Part shown: piece by piece, positions 7,731-15,946 of the stretch
Position numbering within the stretch: position 1 is the first letter of the stretch
Layout of the letters: each line of letters opens with the position of its first letter
Origin: Ignavibacteriaceae bacterium
GTDB lineage: Bacteria; Bacteroidota; Ignavibacteria; Ignavibacteriales; Ignavibacteriaceae
NCBI GenBank assembly: GCA_013360295.1
Contig: JABWCL010000008.1
Span: forward strand, 58,256-122,255
Length of the DNA: 64,000 nt
Direction: 5' to 3'
Translations under genes and position numbers: made by a program
Notes under the pieces: generated by a model
Databases searched by the model: none
What the model was told of the DNA's origin: nothing
Seen by the model: the letters and a program-made list of their open reading frames with translations, nothing else

Positions 7731-9999
7731 TATCTCTCACCGCTGTTATCTTGTAAATATTATTATCATATTCAACATAATTTTTGTTGATGGGTCTCAG
7801 CTTAAATTTATTTTTTAATACATTGTGAACCAACTTATTACCCTCACCATCTTTTTTAAATATTTTTGTAATAGATGTATTGGAAAAAGTAAACATATTA
7901 ATATTTACTTCCCCACTGACATCAAGAATAATATTAACTTTACCAGTTATTGAATTATCGCCATATTTAAATGCATTTAAATATATCTCTTGGAAAAAGA
8001 TCTCTATTATCGGTCTTCCTTCTGAAGTATCAAATGAAATATCGTCTATTCTTGAGATATCAATGTCAAACACGGTATCGCATTTACTATACTCCGAATA
8101 CCAGTTATTATATGCTTCTATTATATTGTCATGCTCGTTCAAATATAGATCATGCTTTTTCCATAAATCTAGTTCAATTTTCATTTGATTTGCTTTAGAC
8201 CAATACCTCGTTTTAGCATTATTATAAGCATTTTCAACTGATACAGATTTGGGATATATAGTGTTTCCATAAAAATGTTCTAATGCCGTAATTATTGCTG
8301 ATACTATTATTTTCTTTATATTATACTGGCCCGTTTTTATAAACACAATATTACTCTCAGAGGAGTTCATTCTGAGTATCGATCGATTGGTCTCTCTAAT
8401 TTCGTACAGTTTTTTTGTTTGAAAGAGTATTTTCTTTAACAGTATATCAATATTATAAAAACGGTTAACATAATCAATATACTCGTCCACATCGCAAATT
8501 GATATAACTTTTGATATACACTTAAGATCTTCTTCTGTAAGATATTGCAGGGTCATTTTAAATATATTTTTTACATCTTTCCAGTTTTTATCATCAAGTT
8601 TATTCAAATCATATTCATGTATTTTACCTTTTTTAATTAATACCTCAAGTGTGTTTTTAATCACCCCAATGAATTCGGTTTTTCTCTTTAGACTTTCCTT
8701 GTTTGAAGTATACAGCATTAGCATGTTGTTATATGATGCTGATATCTCGGTGCCAATTGCATGAGAGAGTTGAGGTAATAGTTCTGCCTTACTGCTGGCT
8801 TTCAACTTCTCGTCATGATGAAATGTTTTACGCTCTTTTTCATTAGGAAACGCCAATACGTCATAATCCGCTCCAAATATTCTGTAATATGCTGATAATA
8901 CTATTAATTCATCTACGGCTTCATTTATATTATTATCATTTATCCCGTCGTTTGTATAGCAGCAATCGGTGTGGTCGTAATAAATGTCTTCATTATTAAT
9001 TTTGTTGCATTTCATGCCAGGCAACCACATACATATATGCTTTAGTTCTTTAGCAGAAATGTCGTTTTGATTATATTTGTAATATTTGACAATCTTATTA
9101 TCGCTGTTAATTCTATCGTTTACATCAAAGTAATATGCTACTATCTTTTCTTTTAACAGATCTTTGTATTTTTTATAAGCCTCCTTGTTATCTTCATTAT
9201 ATAAATAAGCATGGGTGATATATTTGTCAATATTGTGAATTATGTCGTTTAAGAGGCCCCTTCTAGTACTATCTAGTTTATCATACTTTTCGGTAAATAT
9301 GTTTGTAAAGGACTCAAATTCATTCGGTGGATAAAGTATTATGGCCTGTCTATTTTTGTCCCTCATCCATGGGTTAATAGTAAAGGCAACGGTATTTTTC
9401 CACTCTTCATGATTATGGTCTAAATAGATTAGATCATCAATGCCAAAATCATTTGTTGTGAGCAGCTTTCTATTAATATTTATATTACTTTTTGTGTTCT
9501 GATCGTTTAGTCTACGCTTTATATAGTTATTTACAGTTGTTCCCTCCCCATACGTAGAAAATTTTACGGATGTACTATCACAATATATTCGATATAAATA
9601 ATTCTCAAAATCGCTAATAACGTTTGGCGTAATACCGATTCCGTAATTATTGCAATCTATTATTTTTGAAAGTTTATCTTCAACGAACTGTTTGTCAGCA
9701 ATTCCAAATAAAGGAACTCGTGATAATAAAACCATCAGTGGATCTAATTTATCTGTATGTTGAGAATAATCTTTTAATCCTGATAAAACGATGTGTAATA
9801 TACGATTAGAATTATCTCCATTATTAACTATATCATTTACGGCAATAAAGTTTTTTTCATCAGATTTGCGAATAAAATATCTAATAGTTATATTTTTATA
9901 TTTCGTTTTATATTTTTCTTCTTGGACAAGGTCCTGTACTGCCAACAAAAATGGGAAATAAATAGGCAAAATACCCACACAATGAATGTTAATTTCCAT
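7702..9999 (-). CDS. Histidine-kinase-like sensor with possible solute-binding-protein-like N-terminus
   Basis: I place the start at the ATG at 9999 (765 residues), because it overlaps the stop of the upstream ligase gene and gives a natural N-terminus; an in-frame ATG at 10038 would add 13 residues. The C-terminus has a GHKL-like N-box 'FFQEIYLNAFKYG' but weak downstream glycine motifs. 'LLPQLSHAIGTEIS' could be the phosphoacceptor H-box. The first ~300 residues lack a signal peptide and membrane segments. 'GILPIYFPFLLAV' and 'VPLFGIAD' echo segments of the SsuA/THI5-like binding protein at 13577-14593 ('ALIYLPLYIAQ', 'AQFGIADP'). This suggests a cytoplasmic ligand-sensing domain of that fold. 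The similarity is by eye and needs structure prediction. Confidence 0.6.
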   Translation of the reverse strand: MEINIHCVGILPIYFPFLLAVQDLVQEEKYKTKYKNITIRYFIRKSDEKNFIAVNDIVNNGDNSNRILHIVLSGLKDYSQHTDKLDPLMVLLSRVPLFGIADKQFVEDKLSKIIDCNNYGIGITPNVISDFENYLYRIYCDSTSVKFSTYGEGTTVNNYIKRRLNDQNTKSNININRKLLTTNDFGIDDLIYLDHNHEEWKNTVAFTINPWMRDKNRQAIILYPPNEFESFTNIFTEKYDKLDSTRRGLLNDIIHNIDKYITHAYLYNEDNKEAYKKYKDLLKEKIVAYYFDVNDRINSDNKIVKYYKYNQNDISAKELKHICMWLPGMKCNKINNEDIYYDHTDCCYTNDGINDNNINEAVDELIVLSAYYRIFGADYDVLAFPNEKERKTFHHDEKLKASSKAELLPQLSHAIGTEISASYNNMLMLYTSNKESLKRKTEFIGVIKNTLEVLIKKGKIHEYDLNKLDDKNWKDVKNIFKMTLQYLTEEDLKCISKVISICDVDEYIDYVNRFYNIDILLKKILFQTKKLYEIRETNRSILRMNSSESNIVFIKTGQYNIKKIIVSAIITALEHFYGNTIYPKSVSVENAYNNAKTRYWSKANQMKIELDLWKKHDLYLNEHDNIIEAYNNWYSEYSKCDTVFDIDISRIDDISFDTSEGRPIIEIFFQEIYLNAFKYGDNSITGKVNIILDVSGEVNINMFTFSNTSITKIFKKDGEGNKLVHNVLKNKFKLRPINKNYVEYDNNIYKITAVRDNEILANSMY

Positions 10000-10963
10000 G
10001 TACGATCTCTTGCAATATTGTTTCAATTTGGTTGCCATGGGCCTCGATTAATAGACCCGATAACCTGCTCAGACCCACCCCAAAACAGCCACTTTCAACA
10101 TCTGCTGAAACCTGTTTTAAATTAAATCTTTTGATTTTATCATCGAATAAATTGGATGCACCGATTACTTCTATCCATTCGTTAAGAGATGGAGAAAATA
10201 ATTCTATATCTAATATTGGTATATTGTCTTTTGAGTTTGCTCTTTCATAAGCCTTGAGCTCAATTTCTGATGGAAATTCGTAGCATCCAGATCCCACAGT
10301 TAATCTCCATTGCAGATTTAGCCTGTCGAATAAATATAAGTATTCGTTAATTAAATTGTTTCTTGTAACACTTACAATTCCACTGCCAGCAATAATAAAT
10401 TCGGCTCTCAAGAACTCTAATGACTTAATGGTATTGTTTAATTTATTGTGAAATTCATTTCTATATGTATACCCGGATATATCTAATACTTTTAATGGGT
10501 ATTTAATATTCTCATTATTAATCTTCAATAGTTCATAAAAAGAAGCGCATTGTACGGGATCTAAGCAATAACTGTTATCTTCTTTTAGGGTGGTAAACAT
10601 ACCATCTGCATAATCCTGCATTGGCTTAACACGCAATATGTATGCCGGCCAAGCCTCTGCTATACCAAAACTATTTAGGACCTCTAGTGGCACTATTTTG
10701 GGGAGATACACAGTCTTAAAGCCTAATTTATTGCCTATTTGCTTCGCATGGTTTTGCAATAATTCTAAAACATCTGCAAAAAGATCCTGATAAAAATATC
10801 TCCCTGGATTCAATTCAATGGCGCCATATTTTTCTAACCCTCGGCTTATGTCAACTACTTTTTTTGTTTCATGTTTTGAAGTATATAGCACCTTTCCAAT
10901 ATAAAATGGTGGATCAAAATTAATTGAATTAAGTATTTCCTTTTGCTTAACAATAATATTCAT
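9989..10963 (-). CDS. Class II aminoacyl-tRNA-synthetase-like ligase (amino acid:carrier protein ligase type)
   Basis: 324 residues with the catalytic core of class II synthetases and no tRNA-binding arm. Motif 2 is 'YTYRNEFHN' (R168) followed by 'LEFLRAEFI', and motif 3 is 'GCFGVGLSRL' (R300). C139 ('DPVQC'), E188 and C293 occupy the places of the zinc ligands in atypical archaeal SerRS and in the bacterial amino acid:[carrier protein] ligases derived from it. Members activate a small amino acid with ATP and pass it to a carrier-protein phosphopantetheine arm. I see no carrier-protein gene in the window, so the acceptor is unknown. It lies 3 bp after the radical SAM gene and overlaps the kinase-like gene. 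Start ATG at 10963. Confidence 0.75.
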   Translation of the reverse strand: MNIIVKQKEILNSINFDPPFYIGKVLYTSKHETKKVVDISRGLEKYGAIELNPGRYFYQDLFADVLELLQNHAKQIGNKLGFKTVYLPKIVPLEVLNSFGIAEAWPAYILRVKPMQDYADGMFTTLKEDNSYCLDPVQCASFYELLKINNENIKYPLKVLDISGYTYRNEFHNKLNNTIKSLEFLRAEFIIAGSGIVSVTRNNLINEYLYLFDRLNLQWRLTVGSGCYEFPSEIELKAYERANSKDNIPILDIELFSPSLNEWIEVIGASNLFDDKIKRFNLKQVSADVESGCFGVGLSRLSGLLIEAHGNQIETILQEIVHGN

Positions 10964-10966
10964 GAA

Positions 10967-11740
10967 TTAAAATATAACTATTTTTGTTTTTATTTGCTTT
11001 TCTAAAATTAGTTTTAGTTTCTGTAAATCTCCATCACTCACTTCTTCAAGACCCTTCTTGGCGGTAGGATAAATTATATTATAAAGTTGAACTTGAATTG
11101 GATCACATATTTTGATAAGTGAAATATAATAATCCAATACATCATCGGTATAAATATTACCATTTATTTTAACCACCGCCGTTTGTACCCTTAGATTTGG
11201 CAGAGCGAAAATTCGTTGAGCGATTTCTTTAATCTTAATATATTTAAATGGACGATTCAGAAACTGATAAGTCTCCTCATCAACCAAATCTATTTTCACA
11301 AGGGTTTGATCTAATTTAGCCGAAGCGTTTAATATGACATTGGAGGCAAAGGTTGTTGCGTCTGTAAATAGAGCTGTACCAGGTTTATTATTTAAAATCG
11401 AAATCTTAGAGAGCAAGTAATCTACAATTTCTGGAAAATCTGGATGTAGGGTTGGTTCTCCATTACCGGCAAATGTAATAAAATCAGGCTTTATCAGACC
11501 GAGTGTGATTTGTTCAACAAGACGATCGATAGAACTAAATATTTTATTTTTGGGAGGAAGAAGATTAGACCATTCAACTTCGGTAATCTTCGGGGTATAA
11601 CCGTAAAAGCAATATAAACAGTTATATGAGCATATTTTTTTATTTGTGGGCAATAAATTAATTCCTATCGAAACACCTAGTCGCCTTGAATCAACCGGAC
11701 CAAAGATGATATCTTTTTCTAAAGGAATTGTTCTTGACAT
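10967..11740 (-). CDS. Radical SAM protein (COG0731-like Fe-S oxidoreductase)
   Basis: 257 residues. The radical SAM cluster motif CxxxCxxC is C37, C41 and C44 ('ICSYNCLYCFYG'), preceded by 'GPVDSRRLGVSIGINLLP', which is typical of the small COG0731/TYW1-related group. 'FAGNGEPTLHPDF' is the usual SAM-binding GGE-like segment. These enzymes cleave S-adenosylmethionine to start radical chemistry; the substrate cannot be read from sequence. No SPASM extension is visible, and the length is normal for a core-only enzyme. It is located 5 bp after the ABC permease and 3 bp before the ligase-like gene, so it may modify the imported compound or a peptide. The family call is firm and the role unknown. 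Confidence 0.85.
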   Translation of the reverse strand: MSRTIPLEKDIIFGPVDSRRLGVSIGINLLPTNKKICSYNCLYCFYGYTPKITEVEWSNLLPPKNKIFSSIDRLVEQITLGLIKPDFITFAGNGEPTLHPDFPEIVDYLLSKISILNNKPGTALFTDATTFASNVILNASAKLDQTLVKIDLVDEETYQFLNRPFKYIKIKEIAQRIFALPNLRVQTAVVKINGNIYTDDVLDYYISLIKICDPIQVQLYNIIYPTAKKGLEEVSDGDLQKLKLILEKQIKTKIVIF

Positions 11741-11745
11741 AACAA

Positions 11746-12519
11746 TTAATTTATTTTATTATTCCAAGGAATAACTAATTTTTGGAACCACCCGATTAAT
11801 GTAGTCAACATTATTGATATTAAACTTATTCCTAAAACACCTCCCAATACAAGTGGAATATTAAACAGCCCCATAGCCATTATTATCATATGACCCAACC
11901 CTTTTTCGGACGAAATGAATTCGCCAATAAACGCTCCCAGCAACGCAAACGCGACATTCATCTTATACCCGGCAAATAACCAGGCGACAGTTGAAGGAAT
12001 TACAACCATTTTAAATGTTTGATATTTATCTGCGCCCATTGAATACAATTGATCTAATAACTTGTTATTTGTCTGGCTTGCTCCTTCAAAGGCTTGTACT
12101 GTTGCAATAACAACAGTAGATAATGCCGCCAAAATTACTTTAGATGTGATGCCAATACCAAACCAAATAATAACAATTGGAGATACTGCAAATATCGGAA
12201 TACTACCAAGGGCTATAATATAGGGTCTCGAAATTTTGGCCGCGATCGGGAAATACCAAAGCAATAATCCCACGGTGGTTCCAATTATGTTTCCAATGAT
12301 AAACCCTAGAAATGCTTCATAAAAGGTTATTGCCGAATTAACAAAGAAGGTACCGTTAACTATTCTTGGATATATTGATTGCATAACTGAAGATGGGGAA
12401 CCAAAAAAGAAAGTGCCGTTTTCAATTACCTTTGCAAGAAACTCCCAGATAATAATAAAAATAATTAATGGAATAATTTTTGCTAATGTTAACATTTTAT
12501 TTTTAGTTATTTGATGCAT
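11746..12519 (-). CDS. ABC transporter permease, SsuC/TauC/ThiX type
   Basis: 257 residues, with about six hydrophobic segments and the cytoplasmic EAA loop region ('EGASQTNNKLLDQLYSMGADKYQTFKMVVIPS', here shown only as position about 145-175). The family is the BPD_transp_1 permease that partners SsuA/TauA/THI5-like binding proteins and carries sulfonates, nitrate, bicarbonate, pyrimidine precursors or similar small organic ions. The start overlaps the end of the ATPase gene by 17 bp. Together with 12503-13294 and 13577-14593 it forms a complete importer, with the permease in the inner membrane. The substrate is unknown; the company of a PLP decarboxylase and an amino-acid ligase hints at an amino-acid-like compound. 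Confidence 0.88.
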   Translation of the reverse strand: MHQITKNKMLTLAKIIPLIIFIIIWEFLAKVIENGTFFFGSPSSVMQSIYPRIVNGTFFVNSAITFYEAFLGFIIGNIIGTTVGLLLWYFPIAAKISRPYIIALGSIPIFAVSPIVIIWFGIGITSKVILAALSTVVIATVQAFEGASQTNNKLLDQLYSMGADKYQTFKMVVIPSTVAWLFAGYKMNVAFALLGAFIGEFISSEKGLGHMIIMAMGLFNIPLVLGGVLGISLISIMLTTLIGWFQKLVIPWNNKIN

Positions 12520-13294
12520 TGCTTATTCCTGCAAATTCTATTAATTTAGTTGTTAGCCTAAAGAAGTCTTCAGACTTTCTAGCCATTAACGGATCGTTAT
12601 CCTTTCTTGCCATACCTGCTTCAAATTCACCACAAACACGTGCGGGACGACTCGATAAAACGATTATTCGGTCCGCAAGAGCAGCGGCGGTGTCATATTC
12701 ATGAGTAACAATTATTGCAGTCCTTTTTGAATCAACTAATTCCTTGTAAATATATCTTTCCAAATCTAGTTTCAAAGAATAGTCGACACTGGCAAGAGGT
12801 TCGTCAAGAAAAATAATATCGTTTGGCATAAAGAATGTTCTTGCTAAGGCCGCTCGTTTTTTCATACCTCCTGATAATTGTTTGGGAAAATAATTTTCAA
12901 AGCCTGATAACCCCATCTTTGCGAGTTGTCTTTTAGCCTCCTCTTTTCTTATATTGCCCGATGCATTTATTTCATCAACAATTATTAAATTGTTCAGCAA
13001 AGTTCTCCAAGGCAATAATCTGTCTTCCTGAAACATATAAGCATATTTACCCCTTCGACCCAAATTATTTTCCCCCTTTAGCATAAATTGACCATCTATA
13101 CGAGTTCCATTATTATCAGGCATATAAATCCCCGCAATTGTATTGAGAAGAGTGCTTTTACCACATCCTGATGGGCCTATTAGTGCAATTATTTCTTCTT
13201 TCTCTACTTTAAGATTTATCTTGTCAAGAACCACCAAATCATTAAAGGACACAGTTAAATCTTTTATAACTAAATAAGGGGCTTTATCTTTCAT
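12503..13294 (-). CDS. ABC transporter ATP-binding protein, SsuB/TauB type
   Basis: 263 residues, normal for the family. Walker A 'GPSGCGKST', Q-loop 'YMFQEDRLLPW', signature 'LSGGMKKRAALAR', Walker B 'IIFLDEPLASVD' and switch 'VTHEYDTAAALADRI' are all intact, so it should be an active ATPase. The 'EDRLLPW' wording is typical of the nitrate/sulfonate/taurine subfamily. It powers the permease encoded by the overlapping gene downstream. A 282-bp AT-rich gap separates it from the binding-protein gene, so a separate promoter or a processing site is possible there. Confidence 0.9.
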   Translation of the reverse strand: MKDKAPYLVIKDLTVSFNDLVVLDKINLKVEKEEIIALIGPSGCGKSTLLNTIAGIYMPDNNGTRIDGQFMLKGENNLGRRGKYAYMFQEDRLLPWRTLLNNLIIVDEINASGNIRKEEAKRQLAKMGLSGFENYFPKQLSGGMKKRAALARTFFMPNDIIFLDEPLASVDYSLKLDLERYIYKELVDSKRTAIIVTHEYDTAAALADRIIVLSSRPARVCGEFEAGMARKDNDPLMARKSEDFFRLTTKLIEFAGISNASNN

Positions 13295-13576
13295 ATCACC
13301 TGCTTAAACTACAAACTAATAATTTAAAATTTAAATGACTCAATAAAAAGCTTTGTGCTTTGTTTTCAAATACTGAATATAGAAAACCCTGTACATATTA
13401 TACATCTAAAACGTGCAGAAACTAATTGTTCGAGTTTTATCAAACTATTTTCTATTAATAACACAGAAAAACATTTTCAATTAAATAATTTGCAATTAAT
13501 ATTTAATGCGTCGTTATCAAATTGTTGATATGTAGTATTCTAAAAAGAATATTAAAACAAACATATTAGAGAAACA
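13295..13576. other. AT-rich gap between binding-protein and ATPase genes
   Basis: 282 bp without a convincing gene. It contains a small inverted repeat, GAAAAACATTTTC (13466-13478), which is similar in half-sites to the two identical palindromes in the divergent region upstream. I see no clear terminator or promoter, so readthrough from the binding-protein gene is likely. Confidence 0.4.
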
Positions 13577-14593
13577 TTATTTCTTTTTTATATTTTCATA
13601 TTTATCGATTGCTTTTAATGCAAATCGATTGTCGATAAAATTCTTTTCCGGCAATTTCTTCAATTTTTCAACATCAACGCAAAGTTGTAATGCTTTTAAC
13701 CATCCGTTTTCATCAACAAGAATACTCTCGGGAAGTGTTTTTTCTTCAAGCATCCTTTTGGTCGCCATTTTTATTACATTCTCTGAGAGATCAGGAAAGG
13801 CTTTCTTCCCAACACTCACGGTTCCATCGAAATCTACACGGGCAAACCTCATCGCTCTTTCCAATGCGTTTACAACTCTTTGAACAACATCCGGATTCTC
13901 ATCAATATATTTTTGTGTAGTGGTTAGCCCTGTAAAAGAAAAAGATCCCCAATCTTCAGGATATGAATAAACAATTCGGGCTCCCTGCTCTATAGCTATA
14001 CTGGCGGCGGGTTCTAAAACCATTGCAATGTTTGCTTCTTTATTCTTTAATTGTGCAAGCACAGCTTCATAATTAACTGGTACTATATTAACATCCTTGC
14101 CAACTTCAAGATTTCCATTCTTGAAGGTTTTTAGAGCTAATGCATGTGCGGTATTCGGGAATTTGAAGCACGCAACAGTGTTTCCCCTAAAATCAACCGG
14201 ACTTTTAATTTGCCTTACTTTTTTATCAAATGTAATTGCCCAAAAAGAGACTCGACTAACTATACTTCCAATTACCTTGCCTGGAACGCCCCCTTGTTCA
14301 TCCTGGATTGCAACCATAGTCGGATCTGCTATCCCAAATTGTGCGTTTCCACTTGTAACGGCGGCCCAAGTTAAATCATCTCCACCACCATTTATAATTT
14401 TAACTTTCAACCCCTCATCTCCAAAAAACCCTTTTTCCTGTGCAATATATAAGGGAAGGTATATCAGGGCTTGACCCCATTGACATATTGTAATCTCGGT
14501 TAGTTTTGGAGATTCAATTTTGGAGTCCGTACAACTAACAAAGGTAAATGATACAAGGAACGAAACGACCAGCAAAGTTTTTTTGATTGACAT
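13577..14593 (-). CDS. SsuA/THI5-like solute-binding lipoprotein of the ABC importer
   Basis: The start is taken at the ATG at 14593, which gives a clean lipoprotein signal (basic MSIKK, hydrophobic core, lipobox ending 'FVSC'). An upstream in-frame ATG at 14647 would add 18 residues and spoil the signal. The mature protein (about 320 residues) has the NMT1/SsuA type II binding-protein pattern: 'ICQWGQALIYLPLYIAQEKG', 'SGNAQFGIADPTMVA', 'FPNTAHALALKTF', 'LKNKEANIAMVLEPAASIA'. It captures the ligand in the periplasm for the permease and ATPase genes downstream. It is the first gene of the long minus-strand operon, next to the 670-bp divergent control region. The ligand is unknown. Confidence 0.88.
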   Translation of the reverse strand: MSIKKTLLVVSFLVSFTFVSCTDSKIESPKLTEITICQWGQALIYLPLYIAQEKGFFGDEGLKVKIINGGGDDLTWAAVTSGNAQFGIADPTMVAIQDEQGGVPGKVIGSIVSRVSFWAITFDKKVRQIKSPVDFRGNTVACFKFPNTAHALALKTFKNGNLEVGKDVNIVPVNYEAVLAQLKNKEANIAMVLEPAASIAIEQGARIVYSYPEDWGSFSFTGLTTTQKYIDENPDVVQRVVNALERAMRFARVDFDGTVSVGKKAFPDLSENVIKMATKRMLEEKTLPESILVDENGWLKALQLCVDVEKLKKLPEKNFIDNRFALKAIDKYENIKKK

Positions 14594-14699
14594 AAATACC
14601 TCTAAATTAAAATTAAATTTATACTTGAATAACAAATTTCGTGCCATAATTATCTAATATTTTAACCATATTTAAGCCAAATTCAATCATTTTTTTCAA

Positions 14700-14714
14700 G
14701 AAAATCAATTTTTC
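14700..14714. promoter_or_regulatory. Palindromic 15-mer, copy 1 (candidate regulator site)
   Basis: GAAAATCAATTTTTC is an almost symmetrical 15-mer found exactly twice in the control region between the two divergent operons. This copy lies about 110 bp upstream of the start codon of the binding-protein lipoprotein gene. In sequence this AT-rich a chance palindrome is possible, but an exact 15-bp repeat in the same intergenic region suggests a binding site. Confidence 0.45.
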
Positions 14715-14956
14715 TATATGTTACCCGGGAGCATTACCAATAAGTAACACTCACGCTTTATGAACGATTTTCACCCGTTTTCCAAATTACACAAAATTAA
14801 CTTAAAAAAAGAACCCCGGAATTAAACTTATCATTAATTTTAATATGTTATTAACCCCTCATAAGCAATAGTCCACAATTTACCACCGAGAACACGCTTA
14901 CTGTCACACGCTATTATTGTCAAATTTTAAGGTGCATTTTATTAAATGAGAAGTCA

Positions 14957-14982
14957 GAAATGAAAATCAATTTTTCATTTTC
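14957..14982. promoter_or_regulatory. Inverted repeat containing palindromic 15-mer, copy 2 (candidate enhancer)
   Basis: This copy of GAAAATCAATTTTTC (14962-14976) is embedded in a longer imperfect inverted repeat with arms GAAATGAAAA and TTTTCATTTTC. Its centre is about 205 bp upstream of the -24/-12-like element at 15177, within the usual enhancer distance for a sigma54 activator. Binding by the regulator encoded at 3036-4556 is an inference. Confidence 0.45.
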
Positions 14983-15176
14983 ACCGCCGGGGTTCATTAG
15001 TTCTAATTTAACCAGTTAGTGGTATTTTTATATTTCTTCCATCTTTTTCTCTTAAGCCGGTGTTAAGCAGATATATGGTTTTCTATCTTCTCTATCCGCA
15101 TATCTACTTCTTCTCTCGCCTCTTAATAGCGACACAGTTAAAGGGCAAGAGAATATTCAATTTGGCAATCGAACGT

Positions 15177-15192
15177 TGGCATGACATTTGAA
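15177..15192 (+). promoter_or_regulatory. Candidate sigma54 (-24/-12) promoter of the vWA/AAA+ operon
   Basis: TGGCATGACATTTGAA has the -24 GG (15178-15179) and the -12 G (15190) twelve bases apart, matching TGGCAY-N5-TTGC except that the -12 GC reads GA. It lies about 70 bp upstream of the start of the vWA lipoprotein gene, and two sigma54-type activators are encoded in the divergent operon. The mismatch at the -12 GC lowers confidence. Confidence 0.5.
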
Positions 15193-15263
15193 TATAAACT
15201 ACAAGTCCACACCTGAGGACGAATTGTCTAAAACTTTTTTTACTATACGTAACGGAGGCCATA

Positions 15264-15935
15264 ATGAAGAAATATATCGCGTTATTTTTAATCGCTATAC
15301 TCTTCCAGTCATGCAAAAATTCTAACGAACCAAATGAGGTGAACAGCAAACCGAAAAAAGTCGTACGCATTGGAGTTGATTTCACAGGCAGCTATCATCT
15401 TTTTGAAAACGGAAAAGATGACTTAATGAATAGTCTCGATAATCTACCACCGGGCTCCACTATTATTTTACGTGAACTGTCCGGGAATTCGTATGGATCG
15501 AGCAATTTAATTGAAACTTTTATTGTACCAGATATATCTGGAGGCAGCATTAATCCCTTTTCGCGAAAAGCAAAGTTAAAATCCAAGATCGAAAACGCCC
15601 ATATAGATTCTATCAGACAAATGATTAACGAACGTTGTTCTATAATCAAATCGAAAAATTACAGCCGAACCGATATAGATGGCTTCTTATTGTACTGTAA
15701 AGAAAATATCAATCTTAATGATGATAATATTATCATTTTAATTTCTGATTTAGAACAAAATGTAGAGACTTTTTCAAAGTATCTAGAATCAATGTCCTTG
15801 GCTGGTGTCGCGATTCACATTTTGTCTTTTGAGTCCAAAAGACCTGAGACAAGAAAATTGTGGGAGGATAACTTTTCTAAACTTGGAGCAAATTATATTT
15901 TTCACGAACCGGGTCAATCAATTAATTTTAATTAG
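15264..15935 (+). CDS. vWA-domain lipoprotein
   Basis: 223 residues. The N-terminus is a lipoprotein signal with lipobox 'LFQSC' (C17). The mature part looks like a von Willebrand A domain with a likely metal-ion (MIDAS) site: 'GVDFTGSY' gives DxTxS (D39, T41, S43), and 'LISDLEQN' supplies the later aspartate. The vWA fold typically binds a partner protein through the metal. Lipidation suggests that it faces the periplasm or sits on the outer membrane. A strong ribosome site GGAGG lies 5 bp before the ATG at 15264. It is the first gene of the plus-strand operon and is followed 11 bp later by the membrane protein, its probable partner. Family fairly sure, role unknown. Confidence 0.72.
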   Translation: MKKYIALFLIAILFQSCKNSNEPNEVNSKPKKVVRIGVDFTGSYHLFENGKDDLMNSLDNLPPGSTIILRELSGNSYGSSNLIETFIVPDISGGSINPFSRKAKLKSKIENAHIDSIRQMINERCSIIKSKNYSRTDIDGFLLYCKENINLNDDNIIILISDLEQNVETFSKYLESMSLAGVAIHILSFESKRPETRKLWEDNFSKLGANYIFHEPGQSINFN

Positions 15936-15946
15936 ATGAGGTCTAT

